Origin: Halomonas sp. SpR1
Lineage (GTDB): Bacteria > Pseudomonadota > Gammaproteobacteria > Pseudomonadales > Halomonadaceae
Assembly: GCF_031010175.1 (NCBI RefSeq)
Contig: NZ_JAUAMB010000009.1
Location: 62,001 to 126,000, forward strand
Direction of reading: 5' to 3'
DNA length: 64,000 nucleotides
The number at the start of each line of letters is the position of its first letter. Within the stretch, counting starts at the first letter, position 1. The translations under genes were made by a program, and so were the position numbers. The notes under the pieces were generated by a model. The model ran no database searches. It was not told where the DNA came from and worked only from the letters and a program-made list of their open reading frames with translations. Of the stretch, positions 48,292 through 56,496 are shown piece after piece.

Positions 48292-49413
48292 ATGACACAT
48301 GTGGTGATAACCGGTACAGGGCTCTATACGCCGGAACACGCCATTGATAATGCGGCCCTGGTGGCGGCATTTAATGCTTGGGTAGACACTGAGAATTCGC
48401 AATACGCCGATGCAATTCAGCGTGGCGAGCGCGAACCGCTGGCGCACTCCAGCAGTGAATTTATCGAAAAAGCCTCCGGAATTAAGAGCCGCTACGTGCT
48501 CGATGCGTCTGGAATCCTTGACCCACAGCGTATGCGGCCTAAACTGCCGCAGCGGGGCAATGACGAACCTTCGATTCAATGCGAGATGGCGACCGCCGCT
48601 GCGCGGCAAGCGTTGACCGCTGCCAAGGTAGATTCTGCTGACATCGAGCTGGTGATCGTTGCCTGCTCAAACCTAGAGCGCGCCTATCCCGCCGTGGCGG
48701 TAGAAGTGCAGCAGGCCCTCGGAACAAGCGGCTATGGGTTTGATATGAACGTGGCCTGTAGTTCAGCGACGTTTGCCTTGGAAACCGCTGCTAACGCGAT
48801 AGCCTCCGGTAGTGTTAAGCGCGCCCTGGTGGTCAATCCCGAGATCTGCTCGGCGCATCTTAATTTTCGCGACCGTGACAGCCACTTTATTTTCGGCGAT
48901 GCTTGTACCGCTGTGGTGCTGGAAAATAGCGTCGATGCCGTGGCCGACGAGCAGTTTGAAATACTCGGCACACGCCTGGTCACCAAATTTTCCAACGCGA
49001 TTCGCAATAATGCTGGCTTTCTGAACCGCGTTACGGATAGCGATCCGCTGGCCTTGGACAAGCTTTTCGTGCAGGAAGGACGGCGGGTATTTAAAGAAGT
49101 TTGCCCGATGGTGGCTAAATTGATCACCGACCATCTGGCCTCCTTGGAGCTAAACGGTAGTGATCTTAAGCGCATGTGGTTACACCAGGCTAACCGGCAT
49201 ATGAACGATATGATTGCCCGCAAAGTATTGGGCTATGAGCCGAGTGAAACTCAGGCGCCGATCATTTTGGATCGTTACGCCAATACCAGCTCCGCGGGTT
49301 CTATCATCGCCTTTCACCTTCACCATGACGAGCTTGGGGAGGGGGATATTGGTGTGATTTGCTCCTTCGGGGCGGGCTATAGCGCGGGCAGTGTGGTTAT
49401 TCGTCGTTTGTAG
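48292..49413 (+). CDS. Beta-ketoacyl-ACP synthase III family protein (FabH-like)
   Basis: A 373-residue thiolase-fold condensing enzyme, longer than ordinary FabH (about 320). The catalytic triad is complete: Cys156 in MNVACSSATFALE, His298 in WLHQANRHMND, Asn331 in YANTSSAGSI. Long members of this family in Pseudomonas (PA3286 type) shunt octanoyl-CoA from beta-oxidation into fatty-acid synthesis; I infer a similar role, supported only by length and overall look. AGAGGAG precedes the ATG. It is followed by mlaA, so the two may belong to a lipid-related group, but the 41-base gap does not prove an operon. Confidence 0.85.
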   Translation: MTHVVITGTGLYTPEHAIDNAALVAAFNAWVDTENSQYADAIQRGEREPLAHSSSEFIEKASGIKSRYVLDASGILDPQRMRPKLPQRGNDEPSIQCEMATAAARQALTAAKVDSADIELVIVACSNLERAYPAVAVEVQQALGTSGYGFDMNVACSSATFALETAANAIASGSVKRALVVNPEICSAHLNFRDRDSHFIFGDACTAVVLENSVDAVADEQFEILGTRLVTKFSNAIRNNAGFLNRVTDSDPLALDKLFVQEGRRVFKEVCPMVAKLITDHLASLELNGSDLKRMWLHQANRHMNDMIARKVLGYEPSETQAPIILDRYANTSSAGSIIAFHLHHDELGEGDIGVICSFGAGYSAGSVVIRRL

Positions 49414-49454
49414 ATGTATGTAAAGTTGCTAGGCAATTGAAAAAGGAAAATGTC

Positions 49455-50249
49455 ATGTGGCAGTGGTTTAATAACGTGAAACCTGCGCTCTCGTTGCGTA
49501 GCAAAGGGTTGCCACTACTGCTGGTGACGTTACTCGCAACGGGGGGATGTGCCAGCACACAAATGGCGGAAAATACTGCTCCCGAAGACCCTTGGGAAGG
49601 CTTTAACCGCAAGGTGTTTGCGTTTAACGATGTGCTGGATCGCTATGCGCTTAAGCCGGTGGCAAAAGGTTATCGCACCATTACCCCAGACCCTGTAGAG
49701 ACAGGGGTGGGTAATTTTTTCTCCAACTTAGGCGAGGTGCGTACCGCGCTTAATAGCCTACTGCAGGGCAAGCCGGCGAATGCAGGCCTCGCCACATCAC
49801 GTTTTTTGATTAACTCCACGGTAGGCATCGGCGGGCTATTAGATTATGCCACCCTGATGGAAATTACTGCGGATAAAGAAGATTTCGGCCAAACGTTGGC
49901 CGTTTGGGGCTGGCAAGATTCGCGCTATCTGGTGCTGCCTTTGTTGGGCCCCAGCACGTTGCGGGACACGACCGGTTTGCCTGCTGATATGACTTCGTAT
50001 CCATTGTATTACGTAGACGACGACGCCGTTCGACTAAGCCTTACCGCGCTGAATGTGATCGATATTCGCGCGGGATTGCTTGACCAGGAAGAATTAATTC
50101 GCGGTGATCGCTACCGTTTTATCCGTGACGCGTACTTACAGAGCCGCCAATTTGAGGTCAGCGATGGAGAATTGGGCGATGACCCCTTTGCCAGCGAAAC
50201 CTTCGAGTTTGATGACAGTGATTTTGAAGACGCTGGTTTTGAAGACTAA
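49455..50249 (+). CDS. mlaA: Phospholipid-binding lipoprotein MlaA (VacJ)
   Basis: Outer-membrane lipoprotein of the Mla pathway that removes phospholipids from the outer leaflet and hands them to MlaC. The 264 residues have a signal peptide ending at a lipobox-like LLATGGCAST, then the VacJ core: EDPWEGFNRKVFAFNDVLDR, the SNLGEVRTALNSLLQGK region, STVGIGGLLDYA, and the block WGWQDSRYLVLPLLGPST. AAGGA lies 7 bases before ATG 49455; the frame also reaches a TTG at 49437. The C-terminus enters an acidic FEDxG repeat and stops at a TAA inside it, although the same frame remains open to 50369 with the repeat continuing. Truncation of an ancestral longer tail is likely. Confidence 0.92.
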   Translation: MWQWFNNVKPALSLRSKGLPLLLVTLLATGGCASTQMAENTAPEDPWEGFNRKVFAFNDVLDRYALKPVAKGYRTITPDPVETGVGNFFSNLGEVRTALNSLLQGKPANAGLATSRFLINSTVGIGGLLDYATLMEITADKEDFGQTLAVWGWQDSRYLVLPLLGPSTLRDTTGLPADMTSYPLYYVDDDAVRLSLTALNVIDIRAGLLDQEELIRGDRYRFIRDAYLQSRQFEVSDGELGDDPFASETFEFDDSDFEDAGFED

Positions 50250-50327
50250 GTTTTTGAAGACCAAGGTTTTGAAGTCCAAGGTTTTGAAGTCAATAGTTTC
50301 GAAGATAGCGGCTTTGACAATAGTGAC
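50223..50327 (+). repeat. Seven 15-bp units coding for FEDxG across the mlaA stop
   Basis: Units start at 50223, 50238, 50253, 50268, 50283, 50298 and 50313, in frame with mlaA, and read FEDAG, FED-stop-V, FEDQG, FEVQG, FEVNS, FEDSG, FDNSD. The stop at 50247-50249 (TAA) stands where sibling units have CAA. After it the frame codes 39 further residues up to TGA 50367-50369. Confidence 0.85.
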
Positions 50328-50377
50328 CAGGATGAGAGCGACTCTGGTGGCGACGAAGTCACCGATTGAGGCTTATG

Positions 50378-51571
50378 ATGGATCATTCTAAGCAGTTGAT
50401 CGCGGTGATCGACGAACCCGGTCGTGAACGCGATGCGCTGGCGGAAGCGATTACCTGTGATGGCATGTGGGTATTTGCCGCTGAGGATATAAAACATCTG
50501 CCGGCTGGCACGGCGCTGATCGTTGCCCATGCCCGAGCGGTTCCCCGGCAGCAGTGGTCGCAGTTGACGCATCGCCTGCCTACGCTGGTGGTCAGCGACT
50601 CGCGCCAGGACGCTGATTTGATCAAAGCAATCGATGTGGGGCTGGTGGACTATATCGTTCATCCTCTGCGTCACGCCGAGCTGTTGCGGCGCATGATCCG
50701 TAAAGCCATTGAGCTTAACGATTTGGCACTGGAGCGAGAGCGGGATCATGCCCGGCTGGCGGAGTTAAATGAAAGCTTAGAGACCCATCTGGCGCTATTG
50801 CGGATGGATCAGCAGAGCGGGGGACATATTCAGCGGCGTTTATTACCGCTGCGCCCCAAAGTGATTAACGGCGTTTATTATGACTACATATTTGCCCCTT
50901 CGCTCTATTTGTCCGGTGATTTCCTGGATTATCAACGCTATAACGAGCGTTACAGCGCCTTCTATTTCGCCGATGTATCGGGGCATGGTGCCTCGTCGGC
51001 GTTTGTGACCGTTCTGCTTAAATATTTATGCAACCGCTGGCTGGGTGAGTGGGACGGCCAGCATCCGGAAAACCTGCCTCCCGATTGGCTAAAGGCAATG
51101 AACCGAGAGTTACAGGGCACCGACATCGGTAAACATGCCACCTTATTTGTCGGTGTTGTTGACCATGAGGCGCATACTCTTCACTATTCGCTCGGCGCGC
51201 AGCTTCCCATGCCTCTTTTGGAGGCCGGGGGAGAGCTACGCCGTTTAGAAGGCGAGGGAATGCCGGTAGGACTTTTCCCCGATGTGGAGTATCCTTCGCT
51301 GAGTTGTGCATTGCCGCATAAATTTCGACTATGGCTCTGTTCAGACGGAGTATTGGAATGCTTGCCGGGTAAAACGCTCGACACGCGGCTCAAGGAGCTT
51401 GAGCAATTAGTAAGCGAGAGTGTAACGCTTGAGCAGTTGCGCGAACGGCTAGCAGAAACAAACGCTCTCCTTGCTGAAGGAGATGCGGAGTTCGATGCCA
51501 ACCAAGAGCGCGATGCTTTACCCGATGATATTACAATCATGATGGTGAGCGGATTTGGTCATGCTGATTGA
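50378..51571 (+). CDS. rssB: RssB-like response regulator: degenerate receiver plus PP2C phosphatase
   Basis: A 397-residue protein with a receiver-like domain (residues 5-120), a helical linker (120-160) and a PP2C/SpoIIE-type serine phosphatase domain (165-395). Length, order and position after mlaA and before a STAS gene match the Pseudomonas RssB-RssC pair as I recall it; RssB proteins deliver RpoS to ClpXP. The receiver lacks the phosphoacceptor Asp (ALIVAHARAVP where DxxxP is expected), and the conserved Lys is His (YIVHPLRH). The phosphatase keeps its metal Asp motifs SGDFLDYQ, FADVSGHGASS, CSDGVLE and PDDITIMMV. GAGG lies 6 bases before ATG 50378. It overlaps the STAS gene by 11 bases. 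Confidence 0.82.
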   Translation: MDHSKQLIAVIDEPGRERDALAEAITCDGMWVFAAEDIKHLPAGTALIVAHARAVPRQQWSQLTHRLPTLVVSDSRQDADLIKAIDVGLVDYIVHPLRHAELLRRMIRKAIELNDLALERERDHARLAELNESLETHLALLRMDQQSGGHIQRRLLPLRPKVINGVYYDYIFAPSLYLSGDFLDYQRYNERYSAFYFADVSGHGASSAFVTVLLKYLCNRWLGEWDGQHPENLPPDWLKAMNRELQGTDIGKHATLFVGVVDHEAHTLHYSLGAQLPMPLLEAGGELRRLEGEGMPVGLFPDVEYPSLSCALPHKFRLWLCSDGVLECLPGKTLDTRLKELEQLVSESVTLEQLRERLAETNALLAEGDAEFDANQERDALPDDITIMMVSGFGHAD

Positions 51572-52079
51572 AGAAGGCCGCATTAAAGCGGCGTTCGATT
51601 CTGGTGTTTTTGTTCTAAAACTATGTGGCGATGTGCGCTTGACGCTCTGCGCCACGCTGGATACCCAAGCCCAACGTCTCGCTGAGACGCCGGGGTTGCG
51701 TGCCGTACTGATTGACCTGCGTGAAGCGACCAACGTGGATTCGACGGCGCTTGGCTTTCTGGCCAAGGTCGCGATGGCGGTCAAAGGGCGGCTGGAGCAA
51801 TCACCGACGATTATTGTCGATAACCCTGACGTGCGACAGATGTTGGACGTAATGGGGTTTTCGCGCTTTTTTACGCTGATGGAAGCGCCGCTACAGCAGG
51901 CGACCACGCTAAATAATGCGCTTGAAGAGCTTCCCCAAGAGCCCGCAGATGAAGAAGGGCTGCGTGACCGGATCCTTGAAGCCCACCGCATTCTAATGCA
52001 TATGAACGAGCATAACCGTGAACAGTTTCAGCCACTGGTTGAGATGCTTGAGTCGCAAGATGTCACCACGCACCACTAA
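51561..52079 (+). CDS. rssC: STAS-domain anti-sigma factor antagonist (RssC-like)
   Basis: A 172-residue cytosolic protein with an N-terminal STAS domain (residues 1-110). LKLCGDVRLTLCATLD is the first strand pair, and LIDLREATNVDSTALGFLAK carries Ser/Thr at the position that is phosphorylated in SpoIIAA-like proteins. The helical acidic C-terminus (EEGLRDRILEAHRILMHMNE) extends beyond a plain STAS domain. Its start overlaps the phosphatase gene, so the two should be coupled and the phosphatase is its likely partner. No anti-sigma kinase is encoded nearby, so the third player of a partner switch is missing from this locus. Confidence 0.85.
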   Translation: MLIEEGRIKAAFDSGVFVLKLCGDVRLTLCATLDTQAQRLAETPGLRAVLIDLREATNVDSTALGFLAKVAMAVKGRLEQSPTIIVDNPDVRQMLDVMGFSRFFTLMEAPLQQATTLNNALEELPQEPADEEGLRDRILEAHRILMHMNEHNREQFQPLVEMLESQDVTTHH

Positions 52080-52097
52080 TCATCCCTCACCTTGAAA

Positions 52098-52118
52098 AGC
52101 CCTTGGTCATCCAGGGCT
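52098..52118 (+). terminator. Weak hairpin after the STAS gene
   Basis: AGCCCTTGG pairs with CCAGGGCT (one bulged T) around a TCAT loop, 18 bases after the stop codon. It has no T-run, so termination would be inefficient or Rho-dependent. Confidence 0.3.
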
Positions 52119-52216
52119 ATTGATCGATAGCAGCCAACCCCGACAAATCTCTCAAAATCGGCTATGATTAGCGGCCTATCTATTCCAGTGCGTATATCAT
52201 CGCCTTAAGGAGACCC

Positions 52217-53413
52217 ATGGATCTTAATCCTCGTCGGGTAGCACTGTTGGTGGCCGCCAACACGGCGCTGGCGCCCTTTGCTATCGATGCCTACTTGCCC
52301 GCCATGGGGGTTATTGCGGAGAGCATCGGGGCCAGTATTCACCGCACTGAACTTTCCATTAGCGTGTTTTTGTTCGGCTTTGCGCTGGGCCAGCTATGTT
52401 TTGGGCCACTTTCGGATCGTATGGGCAGAAAGCCAGTGCTCCTGGGTGGGCTGATGGTGTTTATGCTGGCAAGCCTTGCCATTACCCTGGTAGACAGTTT
52501 GCCCACGCTGCTGGTCTGGCGGTTTATCCAGGCGCTGGGGGGCGGGGCCTGTGTGGTCAATTCGGCGGCGATTGTGCGCGACTGCTTTAGTGGTCGCGAG
52601 GCCGCTAAAGTCATGTCGACCATGGCGATGATTATGATGCTGGCGCCGCTAGTGGCGCCTACCGTGGGTAGTTTACTGCTGCATATTGCCGGTTGGTGGC
52701 TGATCTTTGTGTTCTTGGCCGTCTACGCAGGCTTTTTACTCTGGCTATTAGGCACCCGCCTGCCTGAAACCCGCGATATGTCGCTGCCTGCTGCCTCTCC
52801 GCGCCAGGTAATCCGCAACTACGCCAGTGTACTTAAGCATCGTGAAGGCATGGGGTATATCTGTGCGGTTGCCGCCTCCTTCGCGGGCCTGTTTGCCTTC
52901 GTGACCGCTTCGCCGTTTCTATATCTTGACTATTTTGGCCTCTCGCCAGCCACCTATCCGCTGGTGTTTGGGGTCAACGTGGTAGTGATTGCGCTGTCTA
53001 ATCGGGTCAATATTCACCTGTTACGGAAGCGCACCCCCCAGCAGAATTTGCGTTTAGGTTTGCTGATACAGCTGGTGGCGGCGCTAGGGCTTGTGGCGGT
53101 CACCGCCCTGGATATAGCGACGCTAGCGATTGTGGTGCCGTTGATTATGCTGTTTACCGGCATGATTGGGCTAATTACGCCCAACGCGATCTCGTCGCTG
53201 TTGGATCATTTTGGCCATATCAGCGCCACGGCAACGGCGCTGCTTGGCGGTATCCAGTTTACCTGTGGGGCGCTGGCCGGTGTGATGGTAGGGCTATTCG
53301 AGGTTGAACACCTCTGGCCCATGGTGCTCACCATGCTGGGCGCTGCGTTACTGGGCAATATCGGCGTACGCAAACTCACCAAGGCGCCCACCGTTGAAGA
53401 ACAACAGGGATAA
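52217..53413 (+). CDS. Bcr/CflA family MFS drug efflux transporter
   Basis: A 398-residue 12-helix major facilitator protein of the DHA1 group. The N-terminal helix LVAANTALAPFAIDAYLPAM is typical of Bcr/CflA, followed by motif A GPLSDRMGRKPVLLGGL between helices 2 and 3 and the conserved Arg region WRFIQALGGGACVVN in helix 4. Relatives export bicyclomycin, chloramphenicol or sulfonamides; the substrate here is unknown. AAGGAGA precedes the ATG. The TauE/SafE gene follows 35 bases later on the same strand. Confidence 0.88.
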   Translation: MDLNPRRVALLVAANTALAPFAIDAYLPAMGVIAESIGASIHRTELSISVFLFGFALGQLCFGPLSDRMGRKPVLLGGLMVFMLASLAITLVDSLPTLLVWRFIQALGGGACVVNSAAIVRDCFSGREAAKVMSTMAMIMMLAPLVAPTVGSLLLHIAGWWLIFVFLAVYAGFLLWLLGTRLPETRDMSLPAASPRQVIRNYASVLKHREGMGYICAVAASFAGLFAFVTASPFLYLDYFGLSPATYPLVFGVNVVVIALSNRVNIHLLRKRTPQQNLRLGLLIQLVAALGLVAVTALDIATLAIVVPLIMLFTGMIGLITPNAISSLLDHFGHISATATALLGGIQFTCGALAGVMVGLFEVEHLWPMVLTMLGAALLGNIGVRKLTKAPTVEEQQG

Positions 53414-53448
53414 CTGGCAGGAATGAACCGTAGGGATGAACAGCACTA

Positions 53449-54180
53449 ATGGATAGCTTGCTGGCCTGGGTCAATATGCCCATGAACACTTGGTTAGCCT
53501 GCTCAGGCGTGCTCTTGCTGGGTGCCTTTGTGCAGCGTGCGACCGGTTTTGGGTTGGCCGTCATCGGTGCACCGCTCCTGTTGATGCTCGAACCACGATT
53601 AGTGCCGGTCATTCTGGTGCTGTTTGGTTTTACCGTCTCGCTTATGATGGTGCGCCACTACTGGCACGAGGTGCGCTTGGATGCCATTGGCATGGCGTTA
53701 GTAGGGCGTTTGCCCGGCAATGCATTGGGTATTTGGCTGCTGCTCGCCGCGCCCATGGTGGTGTTAGAAAAGCTGATTGCGGTTATCGTCCTGTTTGCGG
53801 TTCTAGTTACTTTGTGCCGCTTTCAACTGCCGGTAAACCGCATAACGCTGTTTGGCGCGGGGGTGCTCTCAGGCATTTTCGGCACCGTTGCTGCCATTGG
53901 CGGTCCGCCCATCGTGCTGCTGATGCATGGCTTACCTGCTGACCGTGTGCGCGGCAACTTAGCCGCCTTTTTCATTCTGACCTCCCTGTTGACCTTTATT
54001 ACCCTCGCCTTAGCCGACCAGGTTCAGCTCTGGCATTTCCAGGTCGCGCTTACCTTCCTGCCTGCGGTATTAATGGGTAATGCCTTGGCAGATACCGTCG
54101 CCCATCGATTAGACCGCCGTCTACTGCAAGGGGCGTCACTGTCCCTGTGTACTTTGGCCGCGCTCGGTTTGCTGTTTTAA
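53449..54180 (+). CDS. TauE/SafE family transporter
   Basis: A 243-residue inner-membrane protein of the TauE/SafE (DUF81) family, linked to export of sulfite, sulfoacetate or related anions. The two repeats of the fold are visible: AFVQRATGFGLAVIGAPLLL near the N-terminus, and SGIFGTVAAIGGPPIVLLMH in the second half with its GGPP motif. Seven to eight hydrophobic segments are present. AGGGATGA lies before the ATG. Substrate and regulation cannot be inferred. The Pho-box region follows it. Confidence 0.82.
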   Translation: MDSLLAWVNMPMNTWLACSGVLLLGAFVQRATGFGLAVIGAPLLLMLEPRLVPVILVLFGFTVSLMMVRHYWHEVRLDAIGMALVGRLPGNALGIWLLLAAPMVVLEKLIAVIVLFAVLVTLCRFQLPVNRITLFGAGVLSGIFGTVAAIGGPPIVLLMHGLPADRVRGNLAAFFILTSLLTFITLALADQVQLWHFQVALTFLPAVLMGNALADTVAHRLDRRLLQGASLSLCTLAALGLLF

Positions 54181-54223
54181 AAAGCACTGTTCCACGCTTA
54201 GAAAAAATCTCCTGTGCTGTGCG

Positions 54224-54258
54224 CTGTCATGAGAATGTCACTGTTGCTGCGTTAGATT
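54224..54258 (+). promoter_or_regulatory. Pho box 1 with -10, pst operon
   Basis: CTGTCATGAGAATGTCAC (54224-54241) is two 7-base PhoB repeats separated by 4 bases, close to the CTGTCAT-N4-CTGTCAC consensus. A TAGATT -10 candidate follows at 54253-54258, 11 bases downstream, the spacing expected when PhoB replaces a -35. Confidence 0.75.
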
Positions 54259-54313
54259 GTATCCCGCGGGGGCAGCAGGCGCTGTTCGGTAATAATTTTT
54301 TACTGAGCTTCAG

Positions 54314-54345
54314 TTGTCATCATTTCGTCATCTTTTTGCTACAAA
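54314..54345 (+). promoter_or_regulatory. Pho box 2 with -10, pst operon
   Basis: TTGTCATCATTTCGTCAT (54314-54331) is a second 7+4+7 PhoB site. TACAAA at 54340-54345 may be its -10. The site is about 108 bases upstream of the pstS ATG. Confidence 0.65.
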
Positions 54346-54438
54346 ATGTTTTGCACAAAGGTTGCGAATTCGTCTTGGGCGAGAAGCTGACATATGAACC
54401 GCGAAACTCAATGCGTTGAACGGAATTTGGAGAGAAAC

Positions 54439-55431
54439 ATGAAAAAACATCTTATGTTCGGTGCAGTTCTTGCCGGCTCGTTTGTAGCTCAGAACGCTGT
54501 TGCCGTTGATACTGTTCAGGTTGATGGTTCAAGTACCGTCTTTCCGGTTTCCGAGGCAATGGCAGAAGAGTTCGGTAATGCCAATCGCGGTGAAATCCGA
54601 GTAACCGTTGGTTTGTCCGGTACTGGTGGTGGTTTTAAGAAATTCTGTCGTGGTGAAACCGATATTACCGGTGCTTCACGTCCAATCCGTCCGGAAGAGC
54701 TTGAACTCTGCAAGGAAAATGGTATCGAGTTTATCGAGCTGCCTGTAGCCATGGATGCTCTAAGCGTTGTTGTTAGCCCGCAAAATGATTGGGTGGATCA
54801 TCTTACTGTAGAAGAGTTGCAGAAAATGTGGGAGCCAGAAGCTCAAGGTGTCATTACCAACTGGAACCAAGTTCGTGAAGGCTTCCCTGACCGCCCGCTG
54901 AATCTGTTTGGTGCGGGTACCGATTCGGGCACCTATGACTACTTCACGACTGCCATTGTAGGTGAAGAGCATTCAAGCCGCGGCGATTTTACGGCCAGCG
55001 AAGACGACAACGTACTGGTGATGGGCGTTGCTAACGACCATAATGCGTTGGGCTTTTTCGGTCTGGCTTACTTCCTGGAAAACCAGGATAAACTGAAAGC
55101 CGTGCCTATCTCTTGGAAAGGCGGCGAGCCGGTTGAGCCGACTAAGGAAACGGCTGGTGATGGAGAGTACCAGCCGCTGACGCGTCCGCTTTACTACTAC
55201 GCCAACAAAGCTTCAGTAGAAGAGAAGGAACACGTTGAAAAGTTTGCGGAGTTCCTATTCCAGGAAGAAAACGGTGACCTGGTCAGTGAAGTTGGTTACG
55301 TGCCTTTAGGCGAGCGAGTACGCGAAGCTGCGCTACGTGTATTGGCTGACCGCGAAGTTGGTACTGCCTACCAGGGTTCTGAAGTGGGCGTCGATGTGGT
55401 TGAAACGCTCGAGCGTGAGAAGCACTACTAA
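54439..55431 (+). CDS. pstS: Phosphate ABC transporter substrate-binding protein
   Basis: Periplasmic phosphate receptor of the Pst importer. The 330 residues begin with a signal peptide ([20 protein letters not shown], cleavage near VAVDT). The mature part shows the phosphate-binding pattern of PstS-family proteins: [38 protein letters not shown] and [20 protein letters not shown]. The frame is open 15 codons upstream, but TTGGAGA precedes ATG 54439. Two Pho boxes lie upstream, and a hairpin separates it from pstC. PhoU is not encoded next to this operon. Confidence 0.93.
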   Translation: MKKHLMFGAVLAGSFVAQNAVAVDTVQVDGSSTVFPVSEAMAEEFGNANRGEIRVTVGLSGTGGGFKKFCRGETDITGASRPIRPEELELCKENGIEFIELPVAMDALSVVVSPQNDWVDHLTVEELQKMWEPEAQGVITNWNQVREGFPDRPLNLFGAGTDSGTYDYFTTAIVGEEHSSRGDFTASEDDNVLVMGVANDHNALGFFGLAYFLENQDKLKAVPISWKGGEPVEPTKETAGDGEYQPLTRPLYYYANKASVEEKEHVEKFAEFLFQEENGDLVSEVGYVPLGERVREAALRVLADREVGTAYQGSEVGVDVVETLEREKHY

Positions 55432-55472
55432 GAGCACTCCTTTCCAGAAAAGGTGAGCCCTTTGTAAACCCG

Positions 55473-55498
55473 GAGCGGAAGCATAAAAGCTTCCGCTC
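55473..55498 (+). terminator. Intercistronic hairpin between pstS and pstC
   Basis: A perfect 10-bp stem GAGCGGAAGC / GCTTCCGCTC with an ATAAAA loop, without a following T-run. In pst operons such a structure can protect the pstS 3' end or partly terminate, giving more binding protein than permease. Confidence 0.6.
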
Positions 55499-55547
55499 TG
55501 GTTATGATAGAAAGATATTCTTTAAACAAAGTAGGCGTAAAAGACCA

Positions 55548-56489
55548 ATGGCTACTCCAAGTTCACGGCGCCTTGAGACGTCCAAGGTTCAGGTTTCGAC
55601 GCATTTTTTGCGTAAGCGTGAAATGATTAATCAAGTAGCACGTTATGTATTGATGCTGGCGGCGATTATCTCTGTTTTGGTCACCATCGGTATCGTTTAT
55701 GTATTACTAAGCGAAGCGCTGGTGTTTTTTGAACAAGTATCAGTATGGGAGTTTGTTTCCAGCACTAGCTGGACGCCGATGTTCTCCAGGCCGACTTTCG
55801 GTATCTGGCCGCTGTTGTCAGGCACCATTGTGGTGTCGGGTATCGCTTTGGCCGTATCCATCCCCTTCGGTCTCATACTCTCAGTCTACCTAAGTGAATA
55901 TGCAAATCCGAAAGTGCGGGAAACCGTCAAGCCGATATTGGAGCTGTTGGAAGGCGTGCCTACCGTCGTTTACGGCTATTTTGCTTTGCTAGTTGTTACC
56001 CCACTGTTGCAGACTTTTTTACCTGGTTTGCCAGGTTTCAACATGCTGGCGCCGGGGCTGGTGATGGGTATTATGATTCTGCCTTACACTACGTCTCTTA
56101 GCGAAGACGCTATGCGTGCAGTTCCTAACAGTATGCGTGAAGGTGCTTATGCATTGGGATACAGCCGTTTTCATACGGCTACTAAAGTTGTTATCCCTGC
56201 CGCAATGTCGGGTATTACGGCTGCCTTTATTTTAGCGATGTCTCGGGCTGTAGGAGAGACGATGGTCGTTGCTATTGCCGCAGGCCAGATGCCTAATTTC
56301 ACCTTCAATCCTATGGAGGGTGCGGCCACTATTACTACCTTCATTGTGCAGGTTAGCCTGGGCGATGTCAGCCACGGCTCAATCGCTTATCTATCTATTT
56401 TTGCTGCTGGAATGGTGCTGTTCTTGTTGACACTGATATTCAACCTGATTGGTTTTTATCTGCGCAAACGCTATCGCCAGGCTTATTGA
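55548..56489 (+). CDS. pstC: Phosphate ABC transporter permease PstC
   Basis: Inner-membrane permease subunit pairing with PstA. The 313 residues have a cytoplasmic basic N-terminus, about six hydrophobic segments and the ABC permease coupling loop: PNSMREGAYALGYSRFHTAT followed by VVIPAAMSGITAAFILAMSR. The conserved LLEGVPTVVYGYFALLVV is also there. The ribosome site before ATG 55548 is weak (AGTAGG). pstA begins 7 bases after its stop. Confidence 0.93.
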   Translation: MATPSSRRLETSKVQVSTHFLRKREMINQVARYVLMLAAIISVLVTIGIVYVLLSEALVFFEQVSVWEFVSSTSWTPMFSRPTFGIWPLLSGTIVVSGIALAVSIPFGLILSVYLSEYANPKVRETVKPILELLEGVPTVVYGYFALLVVTPLLQTFLPGLPGFNMLAPGLVMGIMILPYTTSLSEDAMRAVPNSMREGAYALGYSRFHTATKVVIPAAMSGITAAFILAMSRAVGETMVVAIAAGQMPNFTFNPMEGAATITTFIVQVSLGDVSHGSIAYLSIFAAGMVLFLLTLIFNLIGFYLRKRYRQAY

Positions 56490-56496
56490 GGTGACT

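Noticed and set aside
54147..54419. 90-codon plus-strand frame before pstS
   Set aside because: It overlaps the Pho-box promoter region and lacks a ribosome site or any family character.
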